Shown in pieces: positions 1 through 6,901 of a stretch of 10,285 bases of DNA. The position numbers were made by a program, and so were the translations under genes. The DNA is from Desulfonema limicola (lineage in GTDB: Bacteria > Desulfobacterota > Desulfobacteria > Desulfobacterales > Desulfosalsimonadaceae). The notes below the pieces were generated by a model. The model made no database searches. It was not told the DNA's origin and saw only the letters and a list, made by a program, of their open reading frames with translations. Position 1 is the stretch's first letter. Every line of letters starts with the position of its first letter. The stretch covers positions 1 to 10,285 of the forward strand of contig DYLE01000072.1 of the NCBI GenBank assembly GCA_020722245.1, given 5' to 3'.

Positions 1-492
1 GCCGCCATGAACCCATGCCCTTGCGGGTATTACTCCGATCCCAGACACCCCTGCCGGTGCAGCCAAAATCAAATTCAAAAATACAGGAGCCGGATTTCAG
101 GGCCCCTCCTTGACCGCATCGATATCCACGTGGAGGTGCCGGCCGTCAATTACCGGGAGATCGCCAAAGCATCCCCCGCAGAGCCGTCTTCGGCCATTCG
201 TGAACGGGTGTTGGCGGCCCGGCAGATTCAGACGTCACGGTTTGAAGGGACAGGGCTGCGCACCAACGCACAGATGAAAAACCGCCATATCAAAAAAATC
301 TGCAAGCTCGATGAGCCCTCTCTGCGGATTCTTCAGACGGCCATGGAAAAACTGAGGCTTTCGGCGCGGGCGTATAACCGCATTTTAAAGATTGCCAGAA
401 CAATCGCCGATTTGGAGGGTGCTCAAGAGATCAGCCCGGCTCATGTCTCGGAGGCGGTGCTCTACAGAAGCTTGGACAGGGAGCTGTTTTAA
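1..492 (+). CDS. comM: ComM/YifB-family AAA+ ATPase (Mg-chelatase-like), C-terminal part, 5' end outside window
   Basis: The reading frame is open from base 1, so the gene starts upstream. The ATG at base 7 is internal. The visible part begins with the family hallmark AAMNPCPCGYY, followed by cysteines in HPCRC and then SGPLLDRIDIHVEVP, which is typical of the ComM/YifB ATPase core near its arginine-finger region. The remaining 100 or so residues are the Mg_chelatase_C-type helical domain, with the RVLAARQIQ segment and LRLSARAYNRILKIARTIADLEG. Family knowledge: ComM is a hexameric helicase that promotes branch migration during natural transformation; in many non-competent bacteria its role is unclear. 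The Walker A and B motifs lie outside the window and cannot be checked. The stop is five bases before alr, so the two genes are probably co-transcribed. Confidence 0.93.
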   Translation, partial: AAMNPCPCGYYSDPRHPCRCSQNQIQKYRSRISGPLLDRIDIHVEVPAVNYREIAKASPAEPSSAIRERVLAARQIQTSRFEGTGLRTNAQMKNRHIKKICKLDEPSLRILQTAMEKLRLSARAYNRILKIARTIADLEGAQEISPAHVSEAVLYRSLDRELF

Positions 493-497
493 ACCGG

Positions 498-1676
498 ATG
501 ACTCAAATGCAGCAGGGATATAAAAACGGACCATGCACCACCGATGTCTGGGCGGAGATCGATCTAAACGCGATCTCACACAACCTTCGCCAAATTAAAA
601 AAGTTCTCAAGCCGGGCAGCAGGCTTATGGCCGTGGTCAAGGCCAATGCCTACGGCCACGGAATGCGTGAGGTGGCCGGGCGGGTGATTCAAGACGGGGC
701 GGACGCCCTTGGCGTGGCCAGGCTGAGGGAGGCGGTTCTGCTTCGCCGGGCCGGAATTGACGCCCCTGTTCTCATCTTCGGCCATACCCCTTCGGATCTG
801 GCGGAAGCGCTGATCAAAGACGACCTCACCCAGACGGTGTATTCCTATGATGCCGCAAGGCTGCTTTCAGAGAAAGCCCGGTCCCTTAAGGGTAAAATCA
901 GGGTGCATCTGAAGGTGGACACCGGCATGGGGCGTCTGGGTATCATCCCCTGCGACCCCGAGGGAAAAATTTTGGAATCAGCCGTCGATGAGGTCAAAGC
1001 CATTCATCGCCTGCCCGGCCTCGCCCTTGCCGGGGCCTATACCCATTTTGCCATGGCCGAACAGCAGGATAAGGCCTATACCCGCAGGCAGTTTGATATC
1101 TTTTGTCGTTTCATGGATCGTTTGAGACAGGAAAAAATTGACATAGCGATATGTCATGCCGCAAACAGCGCCGCGCTTATGGACATGCCGGAAACCCACC
1201 TGGACATGGTGCGGGCCGGGATCTCCATTTACGGATGCTACCCGTCCGATTTCGTCAAGAAGGATCAGATGGACTTGAAGCCGGCCATGACCCTAAAGAC
1301 CCGAATCATTCATCTGAAAAAGGTGGGCAGCGGGTTTCGGGTGAGTTACGGCGGCACTGCCGTGACCCGTCGGCCGACCCTCATCGCCACCGTATCTATT
1401 GGTTATGCGGATGGTTACAGCCGCCTGCTTTCTTCAAGAGGAAGGATGCTGGTTCACGGTTTAAGCGCGCCGGTGATGGGGCGGGTGTGCATGGATCAGA
1501 CCATGCTGGACGTGGGGGAAATTCCCAATGTTTCCATAGGGGATGAGGTGGTGGTTTTCGGCGGTCAGGCCGGCAGCCGGATTTCCGTGGAGGAGGTTTC
1601 AAAGGCCATGGGCACGATCAGTTATGAGGTGATCTCGGGAATTTCCGACCGGGTCGACAGGGTGTATTTGCTCTAG
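498..1676 (+). CDS. alr: Alanine racemase
   Basis: PLP enzyme that interconverts L- and D-alanine in the cytoplasm, supplying D-Ala for peptidoglycan. The length of 392 residues is normal for the family. The PLP-binding lysine is K48 in the motif AVVKANAYGHG. The second catalytic base is most likely Y284 in RVSYGGT. Other family signatures are VDTGMGRLG (140-148), IGYADGYSR (301-309) and MGRVCMDQ (327-334). The ATG at 498 follows the comM stop by five bases. A GGGAG-like ribosome site at about 479-483 is rather far upstream (14 bases). A second in-frame ATG at 507 has no better site, so the exact start is uncertain by a few codons, but all domains are unaffected. The tight spacing suggests co-transcription with comM; I see no functional connection. 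No clear intrinsic terminator follows it. Confidence 0.96.
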   Translation: MTQMQQGYKNGPCTTDVWAEIDLNAISHNLRQIKKVLKPGSRLMAVVKANAYGHGMREVAGRVIQDGADALGVARLREAVLLRRAGIDAPVLIFGHTPSDLAEALIKDDLTQTVYSYDAARLLSEKARSLKGKIRVHLKVDTGMGRLGIIPCDPEGKILESAVDEVKAIHRLPGLALAGAYTHFAMAEQQDKAYTRRQFDIFCRFMDRLRQEKIDIAICHAANSAALMDMPETHLDMVRAGISIYGCYPSDFVKKDQMDLKPAMTLKTRIIHLKKVGSGFRVSYGGTAVTRRPTLIATVSIGYADGYSRLLSSRGRMLVHGLSAPVMGRVCMDQTMLDVGEIPNVSIGDEVVVFGGQAGSRISVEEVSKAMGTISYEVISGISDRVDRVYLL

Positions 1677-1754
1677 CGATGGACCGGAATCGGTTTAAAA
1701 TTCAAGGCAAAAGGCTTAAAAAAACCGGTTGAACGGTAAGGACGATAAGATTCT

Positions 1755-1772
1755 AACCATTAGAAACCATTA
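1755..1772 (+). promoter_or_regulatory. Direct repeat AACCATTA x2, possible activator site upstream of aprB promoter
   Basis: AACCATTA occurs at 1755-1762 and again at 1765-1772, so the copies start exactly 10 bases apart, about one helical turn. They lie 24-41 bases upstream of the TTGACA at 1796. This is the position and phasing expected for a pair of protein half-sites on one face of the DNA. No regulator is identified, and two 8-mers in AT-rich DNA could arise by chance. Confidence 0.3.
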
Positions 1773-1795
1773 AGTAAAAATTGAAGAAAAATTTA

Positions 1796-1824
1796 TTGAC
1801 AAGAAATTTTGAAGATGTTAAAAA
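1796..1824 (+). promoter_or_regulatory. Putative sigma70-type promoter for aprBA
   Basis: A perfect -35 hexamer TTGACA (1796-1801) is followed after 17 bases by TAAAAA (1819-1824), which matches four of six positions of the -10 consensus. If used, transcription would start near 1831 and the aprB leader would be about 225 nt long. A second possible -10 (TATAGT, 1858-1863) has no good -35 in front of it. Confidence 0.5.
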
Positions 1825-1854
1825 ATTTTTTCTTTTTTAAAAGGTTGCAGCTTT

Positions 1855-1883
1855 GACTATAGTCGCACCCGTAGGTGTAGCGA
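1855..1883 (+). promoter_or_regulatory. Palindrome and small hairpin in the aprB leader
   Basis: GACTATAGTC at 1855-1864 is a perfect 10-base palindrome. It runs into a hairpin in which TCG (1863-1865) pairs with CGA (1881-1883) and CACC (1866-1869) pairs with GGTG (1874-1877), with a CGTA loop and a three-base bulge. It could be an operator or a 5'-UTR structure. Function is not known and no riboswitch class is recognised. Confidence 0.3.
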
Positions 1884-1972
1884 GAACAGGGAACCGCGGA
1901 AAGGGTTTGACGTATTTATTAGGTTGCGAAAACAATTTAAAAACAGTCCCTCAGTGACTTTTACGGAGTGGG

Positions 1973-2016
1973 AAAGGAGGTGTCTTAATCGGTTGTTATC
2001 ATTTGCAGGAAACTGA
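1973..2016 (+). promoter_or_regulatory. Orphan Shine-Dalgarno sequence with a possible mini-ORF in the aprB leader
   Basis: AAAGGAGGTG (1973-1982) is almost a full match to the anti-Shine-Dalgarno sequence but no gene starts just after it. The next plausible frame is TTG at 1993, which gives only seven codons before TGA at 2014-2016. A GTG at 1980 gives two codons. The aprB start at 2057 has its own ribosome site. The element could serve a short leader peptide or ribosome standby, or be incidental. Confidence 0.3.
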
Positions 2017-2056
2017 ACCAGAACTACTTTTATCCAAACGAAGATAGGAGGTAACG

Positions 2057-2500
2057 ATGCCAAGCTTTGTAATTCAAGAAAAATGTGACGGTTGCAAGGG
2101 CGGAGACAAAACCGCGTGCATGTACATCTGCCCCAACGACCTCATGGTATTGGATGTGGAGCGCATGAAGGCCTACAACTCCGAGCCGGATATGTGCTGG
2201 GAGTGTTACAACTGCGTAAAGATCTGCCCGACCCAGGCCATTGAGGTGAGGGGTTATGCGGATTTTTGCCCGTTAGGCGCCAGCGTTGTTCCCATGAGAG
2301 GGACCGAGGACATCATGTGGACGGTCAAATTCAGAGGCGGTACAGTCAAACGGTTCAAGTTCCCCATCCGCACCACCGCAGAAGGAAGCGCCAAGCCGGA
2401 CGGTGGGTATGGCGTGGGCCCCGGAACCCTAAACGATCAGCTTCTGTTTACGGAACCGGCATCCTTGAAAGCCAACAAACTCTGGACACTCGGGGACTAA
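2057..2500 (+). CDS. aprB: Dissimilatory adenylylsulfate (APS) reductase, beta subunit
   Basis: Iron-sulfur subunit of the cytoplasmic APS reductase, which carries electrons to the FAD in AprA. The protein has 147 residues, typical for the subunit. The N-terminal ferredoxin-like part holds eight cysteines for two [4Fe-4S] clusters: C10, C13, C21 and C25, then C47, C50, C53 and C57. W48, directly after C47, matches the tryptophan (Trp B48 in Archaeoglobus fulgidus) proposed to lie on the electron path. The rest (from about residue 75) is the AprB-specific extension that wraps around AprA, including the FRGGTVKRFKFPIRT strand region. The start is well supported by TAGGAGGTAA (2045-2054) in front of ATG. 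The aprB-aprA order and the 13-base gap are as usual in sulfate reducers, and the two are surely one transcript. Confidence 0.98.
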   Translation: MPSFVIQEKCDGCKGGDKTACMYICPNDLMVLDVERMKAYNSEPDMCWECYNCVKICPTQAIEVRGYADFCPLGASVVPMRGTEDIMWTVKFRGGTVKRFKFPIRTTAEGSAKPDGGYGVGPGTLNDQLLFTEPASLKANKLWTLGD

Positions 2501-2513
2501 GGGGGGTGACATC

Positions 2514-4466
2514 ATGATAGAATTCAAAACCAAAGAGGTTACAACTGATGTATTGATTATCGGAGCGGGAATGGCCGGGACCGGCGCCTGTGTGGAAGGG
2601 GCGCACTGGGCTAAGGCGAACAACCTGAAAATTATGGTTGTGGACAAGGCTGCGATGGAGCGCAGCGGCGCCGTGGGCATGGGGCTTTCCGCGATCAACC
2701 AGTACCAGGGGGAAAACACCCCGGTCGATTACTTAAGCTACGTTCGCCAGGACCTGATGGGCCTTTGCCGGGACGACCTGGTCATGGATATCTCCAGGCA
2801 CGTCAACGGAACGGTTCATATGTTTGAGGGGTTCGGGCTTCCCATCTGGAAAGACGCGGACGGGAACTATGTCCATGAAGGCCGCTGGCAGCTGATGATC
2901 AACGGTGAGTCCTACAAGGCCATCGTTGCCGAGGCCGCCAAGAACGCCATCGGCATGGATAATGTCATCGAGCGCGTTTTTGTGCTTCGTCTTCTGCTTG
3001 ACAAAAACGACAAGAAAAAGGTGGCGGGCGCCATCGGGTTCAGCGTTCGGGATCCGGAAATTTACGTGTTTAAATTCAAATCCTGCATCGTATGCGCAGG
3101 CGGCGCGGTTCACGTCTTCAGGCCGCGGTCCACCGGTGAAGGTCTGGGCCGTGCCTGGTATCCGCCATGGAACTCGGGCTCCAGCTCCTACCTGACCACC
3201 ACGGCCGGCGCGGAGATGACCTCCCAGGAGGTTGTCTTCATTCCCGCCAGGTTCAAGGATGCCTATGGCCCGGTGGGTGCATGGTTCCTTCTGTTCAAGG
3301 CGACGGCAACCTCATCCACCGGTTTCGACTATATGGCCGAGGCGATGAAAGAAGGCGGCGAGCTGCACAACTGGCCGCCCTACGGCAAGGTCAAACCGAT
3401 CCCCACCTGCCTGAGAAACCATCTGATGATGATCGAAATGTTCCAAAAGGGCGACGGCCCCATCCTGATGCATACGGACAAGGCCATCGCCACGATCGCT
3501 GGAAAAATGCCTGATGAAAAGGCGAAGAAGAAGGAGCTGAAGAAGCTTGAGGCCGAGGCATGGGAGGATTTTCTGGACATGACCATCAGCCAGGCGATTC
3601 TCTGGGCATCCAAGGATGTGTTCCCCGAGGAAGGGCCCTCAGAAATCATGCCGTCGGAGCCTTATTTTATCGGTTCACACTCCGGGGCTTCCGGCGCATG
3701 GGTGTCCGGTCCCGAGGACCTTCAGACCGCAGAGTCCAAGAAGGAGTATTTCTGGGGTTACAACCGCATGACCACCGTCAAAGGGCTGTTTGCAGCCGGC
3801 GACGGGGTGGGCGTTTCCAGCCATAAGTTCTCTTCGGGCTCCTTTACCGAAGGACGGATCGCGGCAAAAGCGGCGGTAAAGTACGCCGTGGAAAATCCAA
3901 AAATGCCTGAATTTGATGCGGCCGAGGTGGCGAAGTTTAAGGAAAAGATCCTGCTTCCGATGAAGCATTATGAAGCCCATAAGGACTACACCACCCTGGG
4001 TACGGCCACGAAAAAGTATACCTTGCCGGTGGAGGAGGTCAACCCGAACTATATCACCCCCAAAATGGCCATATTCCGTCTCAACAAGATCATGGACGAG
4101 TATGCGGGCGGGGTCGGTTCCCAGTATACCTGCAGCGCGACTACCTTAAATATCGCCCTGAAGCTGATCAAGCTCCTCAAGGAAGACCTTTCCAAGCTGG
4201 CCGCGCGGAATCTTCATGAACTGATGCGGTGCTGGGAGAATATCCACCGGACACAGATCGCCGAAGCCCATGTTCGGCATAAACTGTTCCGCGAGGAAAC
4301 CCGATGGCCCGGGTATTACTACCGCTCGGATTGCAAAAAGATGGATGAGAGCAAATGGGGCAAGGTGTTTGTAAACTCGGTTTACGACGCCGAAAAAGAT
4401 GAGTTCACCATGCTGACACGACCCATTATTCATCTGGTGGACATCAAAGAAGTTGTAGGACAGTAA
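2514..4466 (+). CDS. aprA: Dissimilatory adenylylsulfate (APS) reductase, alpha subunit
   Basis: Catalytic flavoprotein that reduces APS to AMP and sulfite, the second step of sulfate reduction. At 650 residues it is full length for the family. The FAD-binding GAGMAG (17-22) follows VLIIG, and the RSGAVGMGLSAINQY block follows the second strand. The active-site regions include VFIPARFKDAYGPVGAWF, with R246, and IGSHSGASGAWVSGPEDL, with H389. These are the likely counterparts of Arg A265 and His A398 of Archaeoglobus fulgidus, though I could not align them. The C-terminal cap with the GYYYRSDCKKMDESKWG segment is intact. A G-rich ribosome site (2501-2508) precedes the ATG. It is closely related to fumarate reductase/succinate dehydrogenase flavoproteins, but the length and these blocks are specific to AprA. 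Two hairpins follow the gene. Confidence 0.98.
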   Translation: MIEFKTKEVTTDVLIIGAGMAGTGACVEGAHWAKANNLKIMVVDKAAMERSGAVGMGLSAINQYQGENTPVDYLSYVRQDLMGLCRDDLVMDISRHVNGTVHMFEGFGLPIWKDADGNYVHEGRWQLMINGESYKAIVAEAAKNAIGMDNVIERVFVLRLLLDKNDKKKVAGAIGFSVRDPEIYVFKFKSCIVCAGGAVHVFRPRSTGEGLGRAWYPPWNSGSSSYLTTTAGAEMTSQEVVFIPARFKDAYGPVGAWFLLFKATATSSTGFDYMAEAMKEGGELHNWPPYGKVKPIPTCLRNHLMMIEMFQKGDGPILMHTDKAIATIAGKMPDEKAKKKELKKLEAEAWEDFLDMTISQAILWASKDVFPEEGPSEIMPSEPYFIGSHSGASGAWVSGPEDLQTAESKKEYFWGYNRMTTVKGLFAAGDGVGVSSHKFSSGSFTEGRIAAKAAVKYAVENPKMPEFDAAEVAKFKEKILLPMKHYEAHKDYTTLGTATKKYTLPVEEVNPNYITPKMAIFRLNKIMDEYAGGVGSQYTCSATTLNIALKLIKLLKEDLSKLAARNLHELMRCWENIHRTQIAEAHVRHKLFREETRWPGYYYRSDCKKMDESKWGKVFVNSVYDAEKDEFTMLTRPIIHLVDIKEVVGQ

Positions 4467-4480
4467 TTCGTTTGTCACAT

Positions 4481-4505
4481 TCAGGCGCCGCCATGCGGCG
4501 CCTGA
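4481..4505 (+). terminator. GC-rich hairpin 15 bases after the aprA stop
   Basis: TCAGGCGCCGC (4481-4491) is a perfect 11-base inverted repeat of GCGGCGCCTGA (4495-4505), with a CAT loop. No run of T follows at once, so it may stabilise the 3' end of the aprBA transcript against exonucleases, or weaken readthrough, rather than act as a complete intrinsic terminator. Confidence 0.6.
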
Positions 4506-4534
4506 AAACTTCCAACAAATTTTTACTAACAAAC

Positions 4535-4575
4535 CAGCCGCATGAGTTAAACACCGTGTGGCTGATTTTATTTTT
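4535..4575 (+). terminator. Probable Rho-independent terminator of aprBA
   Basis: CAGCCGCA (4535-4542) pairs with TGTGGCTG (4557-4564) as seven Watson-Crick pairs and one G-U pair, with a 14-base loop. It is followed immediately by ATTTTATTTTT (4565-4575). With the GC hairpin just upstream this makes a double transcription stop between aprA and the next gene. The long loop lowers confidence. Confidence 0.5.
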
Positions 4576-4667
4576 GTTGGCTTCGTAAAAAGCTGTTTAT
4601 CCCGCTTTACAGTATTTTTGCAGAAAGTAACTTCTGAATTTTTTTTATATATTTTTACTACAGAGAG

Positions 4668-4735
4668 AGAAGGCTGAAGTCTGAAGTTGAAAGGCTGGCG
4701 TTTTTCTTTATATGCTTTGTGCTCTCTGTGGTTAA
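4668..4735 (-). repeat. Left copy of inverted intergenic repeat
   Basis: Read on the minus strand this begins TTAACCACAGAG, passes AGCACAAA and ends with a CTTCAGACTTCAGCCTTCT block. The right copy at 5046-5143 has the same order of blocks in the opposite orientation, and the CTTCAGACTTCA block matches at 18 of 19 positions (4668-4686 against 5107-5125). The ACCACAGAG-type sequence resembles extragenic repeats common in Desulfobacterota and other environmental genomes (recalled, not searched). Confidence 0.6.
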
Positions 4736-4797
4736 TTTGTTCATTCTTCAAACCGGAAAATATAAGTTCCTTGGAAGAAGGCGTGAAAAATAAAAAT

Positions 4798-5049
4798 ATG
4801 GCGCAGCAGGAAAACACAAATCCCCAGAAGTGGCATGACGAGGGGTATGCGGATGGCCGGCGGTTTGCTTTAAACGAAGCGGATTACGATGAGCTGGCCG
4901 CCATATACCGGGCCGGAGGGATTCCCAAAAACTGGGATATCTTCCGCGCTGAAATTTTAAATGAGCACCTGGGGGACAAGGGGTTTGATTTTCAGACCTA
5001 TGAAGCCGGTTTTGCAAAGGCCTGCATCGAGGTTTTTGAAAGAATTTAA
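4798..5049 (+). CDS. Conserved-looking hypothetical protein, 83 residues
   Basis: I do not recognise this protein. It is acidic, soluble and probably mostly helical, with features such as WHDEGYADGRRFAL, LAAIYRAGGIPKNWD and YEAGFAKACIEVFERI. The alternation of glycine and aromatic residues looks like a genuine compact domain, and codon use resembles the neighbours. The open frame reaches back to 4687, but that part lies in the intergenic repeat and encodes an unconvincing hydrophobic leader, so ATG 4798 was chosen. A weak GGAAGAAGG site lies at 4773-4781, somewhat far upstream; a GTG at 4783 is an alternative. The stop codon TAA (5047-5049) is the first part of the right repeat copy. No functional prediction. 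Confidence 0.6.
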   Translation: MAQQENTNPQKWHDEGYADGRRFALNEADYDELAAIYRAGGIPKNWDIFRAEILNEHLGDKGFDFQTYEAGFAKACIEVFERI

Positions 5050-5143
5050 CCACGGAGATCACAGAGGGCACAAAAAAAATTCAGGCAAAAAGGGTTGCCC
5101 TTCTACCTTCAGACTTCAACCTTCTACCTTTTACCGTCTACCT
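5046..5143 (+). repeat. Right copy of inverted intergenic repeat, with internal short direct repeats
   Basis: Starts with TTAACCACGGAG, continues CACAGAGGGCACAAA and ends in pyrimidine-rich sequence. CCTTCTACCTT occurs at 5099-5109 and again at 5120-5130, giving a 21-base period, and a further degenerate copy ends at 5143. The repeat is inverted relative to 4668-4735 and provides the stop codon of the gene between them. Confidence 0.6.
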
Positions 5144-5182
5144 TAAACATACCGCAAAGCGGAATCCAAAGCTGAGATTATC

Positions 5183-6496
5183 ATGAATGATTTTAAGAAA
5201 TTTGAATATGACACGATGTCCGAGGCGGATTTTGCCCCTGTTCTGGAGCTGCTTCAAGGGGGGGATCCTCAGGCAATCGCTAAAAAGGCCGGAATCAGCG
5301 TTGAGCTGCTTTTAAAAATGCGCGATGATCTTCTGGCCCAGGCCGAGCTGAAGCGCACAGAGCTGTCGAAGCTGCCGTCTGCAAAGATCGGAAGAAATGA
5401 CCCCTGTCCCTGCGGCAGCGGTAAAAAATACAAAAACTGCTGCATGAAAAAACATGAGGCTGCAAAAAAGGCCGAGGCCCCGGAACATGTCAAAGCGGCA
5501 AAGGCCAAGGAAAAAGAGCAGCAGCAGCTCATCGGGCGTATCAACAAGGCCTCTGATCTGATGATCGCCGGCAGGTATGAGGAATCGATTCAGCTTGCCT
5601 CCAAGCTGCTTGTAAAATACCCCAATGAAGACCGGCTTCACGATATCCTGGCCACCTGTCATTTGTATTCGGGTAATTGCGAGAAAGCCGTGGAAATCTG
5701 CCGCTGCCGAATGGAGGTTGCTGAATCCGAAAAAGCCTACTTCATCCAACACGGCCGGTACCGGGACGCTGAAATCGATCAGCCGGCGTTGTCCTATTAT
5801 TATCCCCCCATGACCTGGCTGCAAAAATACTGGACCGCCAAAAAAGCCTCGGAGTACAGGTCTCTTTATCCCAAGACGGTCAAAAAAGAGATTGGCGCGC
5901 TTATCAAAAAACTGCTGACCGCCGATGATCCGAACAGGTTTCCGAAAAAGCAGGCGGAAGGACTGGAGATGCGACGCCAGGCTCTGTCCCAGACCCTGGA
6001 AAAGCTGAAAACCATCGGCCCGGAGGTGATCCCCTATCTTCTGCCCCTGGCCTGCAAGTACTCCTGGGCCGGAATTTTTGTGCCGGAAATCCTTGCCGCC
6101 TACAAAACCGACCTCTCCGCGCGGGTCCTGATCGACATCTCCATGTTCGGTTTCGCCTATGCCTCCGGAGCCAGCCTGCATTACCTGGAAACCCTCAAAG
6201 AGGCGGCCATCCCCTATATCGAGGAGGCCTTTTCCCGGGATAAGGAGTTTGATCCCATCAAAACAGGGATCGTCTCGGTGCTGGGAAATATTCAAACCCC
6301 GGCCTCCTATGCCCTGCTCATGCGCCTGCTGGAACATGACAGCGCACACATCGTCAACTGGGCCGGAAGCGCCCTGGGCCGGTTCAACAACCCGGAGGCC
6401 TTGCCCGCGATGATCGCTGCGAATCAAAGGATCGGAGGCCAGGCCATGATCGATGCGGCGATTCAAAAACTAAAAAACGGATCGGAGACGATGTAA
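5183..6496 (+). CDS. SEC-C motif protein with TPR-like and HEAT-like regions
   Basis: A 437-residue soluble protein without a signal peptide or membrane segment. Residues 14-60 (LLQGGDPQAIAKKAGIS and following) look like a small helix-turn-helix plus helix, reminiscent of transposase OrfA N-termini. Residues 70-90 are a textbook SEC-C zinc motif, with C75, C77, C86 and C87 in DPCPCGSGKKYKNCC. A charged, probably coiled-coil linker follows (91-115). Residues 116-180 resemble TPR repeats (ASDLMIAGRYEESIQLASKLL, ATCHLYSGNCEKAVEIC). From about 270 to the end, repeated helical units such as VIPYLLPLA, TGIVSVLGNIQTPASYALLMRLL and AGSALGRFNNPEALPAM are HEAT/PBS-lyase-like. This suggests a protein-binding scaffold; the SEC-C motif in SecA binds SecB and the ribosome, but here a partner is unknown. 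The ribosome site is weak; ATG at 5216 is an alternative start. Confidence 0.85.
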   Translation: MNDFKKFEYDTMSEADFAPVLELLQGGDPQAIAKKAGISVELLLKMRDDLLAQAELKRTELSKLPSAKIGRNDPCPCGSGKKYKNCCMKKHEAAKKAEAPEHVKAAKAKEKEQQQLIGRINKASDLMIAGRYEESIQLASKLLVKYPNEDRLHDILATCHLYSGNCEKAVEICRCRMEVAESEKAYFIQHGRYRDAEIDQPALSYYYPPMTWLQKYWTAKKASEYRSLYPKTVKKEIGALIKKLLTADDPNRFPKKQAEGLEMRRQALSQTLEKLKTIGPEVIPYLLPLACKYSWAGIFVPEILAAYKTDLSARVLIDISMFGFAYASGASLHYLETLKEAAIPYIEEAFSRDKEFDPIKTGIVSVLGNIQTPASYALLMRLLEHDSAHIVNWAGSALGRFNNPEALPAMIAANQRIGGQAMIDAAIQKLKNGSETM

Positions 6497-6505
6497 ACCG
6501 ATTTT

Positions 6506-6760
6506 TTACGCGCCGAGCCTGATCCGGAACCCTGCAAACTGGGAGGATTTCTTGGCGTACTCCTTGATCAGATCAAGGGTGGCCTCATTGTCGCAGAAAA
6601 TTTCACGGCAATGGCATTTTTTATTGCACTTTTCGCAGAAGTAGTCTTCATCCAGGGCCTGGCCGCAGGCGCAGTAAGGTATCATCACCAGGGAGCCGTC
6701 TTCAATGGCCGCTTTGTAGTGATCGCAACCCGGCTTCCCCTTTTCCGAATTCCGGTTCAT
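6506..6760 (-). CDS. Small cysteine-rich, probably zinc-binding protein, 84 residues
   Basis: I do not recognise the family. There are eight cysteines: C12, C30, C32, C42, C45, C49, C51 and C56, arranged as YCAC, FCEKC and KKCHC followed by FC. H14 and H50 are nearby. The pattern could hold one or two zinc ions. The C-terminal 25 residues (LDLIKEYAKKSSQFAGFRIRLGA) look helical. On the minus strand AAAGGA lies about six bases before the ATG, a good ribosome site. The gene converges on the SEC-C gene with nine bases between the stops and is divergent from the zinc-finger gene at 6902. Function unknown; a regulator or metal carrier are both possible. Confidence 0.72.
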   Translation of the reverse strand: MNRNSEKGKPGCDHYKAAIEDGSLVMIPYCACGQALDEDYFCEKCNKKCHCREIFCDNEATLDLIKEYAKKSSQFAGFRIRLGA

Positions 6761-6901
6761 GGGTTATCCTTTCTTGAAACTGATTTTTTAATGCTTATAT
6801 CTATACATGCGTCGATTCGGCCGGTTCAAGCAGATTTTAGCGGCACTTGCCTGTCTGGTCCTTGATCCCAACGTCAAATAAAAAAAGATGAGAATAAAAA
6901 A

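Larger units (their letters stand above)
1677..2056. other. Gene-free region between alr and aprB
   Basis: These 380 bases contain no credible protein gene. The first part holds loosely paired CGGTTT/AAACCG blocks (1691-1696 and 1722-1727) and an AACCGGTT palindrome (1723-1730), which are too loosely spaced for a convincing terminator of alr. The middle is very AT-rich, with a promoter candidate. The last 200 bases, from about 1840, appear to be the aprB leader, with a small hairpin, a 10-base palindrome and a Shine-Dalgarno-like sequence with no gene behind it. Confidence 0.7.
4467..4797. other. Gene-free region downstream of aprA
   Basis: These 331 bases hold two hairpins after aprA (listed separately), an AT-rich stretch with runs of T and A around 4635-4660, and the left copy of an inverted intergenic repeat. 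The open frame that extends upstream of the 83-residue gene into this region (from 4687) is made of the repeat and is not considered coding. Confidence 0.65.

Noticed and set aside
1151..1546. 131-codon open frame on the plus strand
   Set aside because: A frame shadow of alr, rich in G, R and H, with no motif.
1691..1730. CGGTTT/AAACCG inverted blocks as an alr terminator
   Set aside because: The arms are 25 bases apart, short, and not followed by a T run.
4687..4797. N-terminal extension of the 83-residue protein, resembling a hydrophobic signal segment
   Set aside because: The DNA is the intergenic repeat and its flank, and the body of the protein starts naturally at ATG 4798.
4146..4817. 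223-codon open frame on the minus strand
   Set aside because: Its end is antisense to aprA and its start runs through the terminator region and the left intergenic repeat; the composition does not look like a protein.
5099..5143. Short CCTTCTACCTT repeats as a possible CRISPR array
   Set aside because: Units are 11 bases with about 10 bases between, degenerate, and there are only two exact copies; no cas genes are present.
5312..6466. 384-codon open frame on the minus strand
   Set aside because: It lies fully antisense to the SEC-C/TPR/HEAT gene, whose translation contains clear domain motifs. The antisense product is low-complexity and rich in G, F and H with no recognisable domain.
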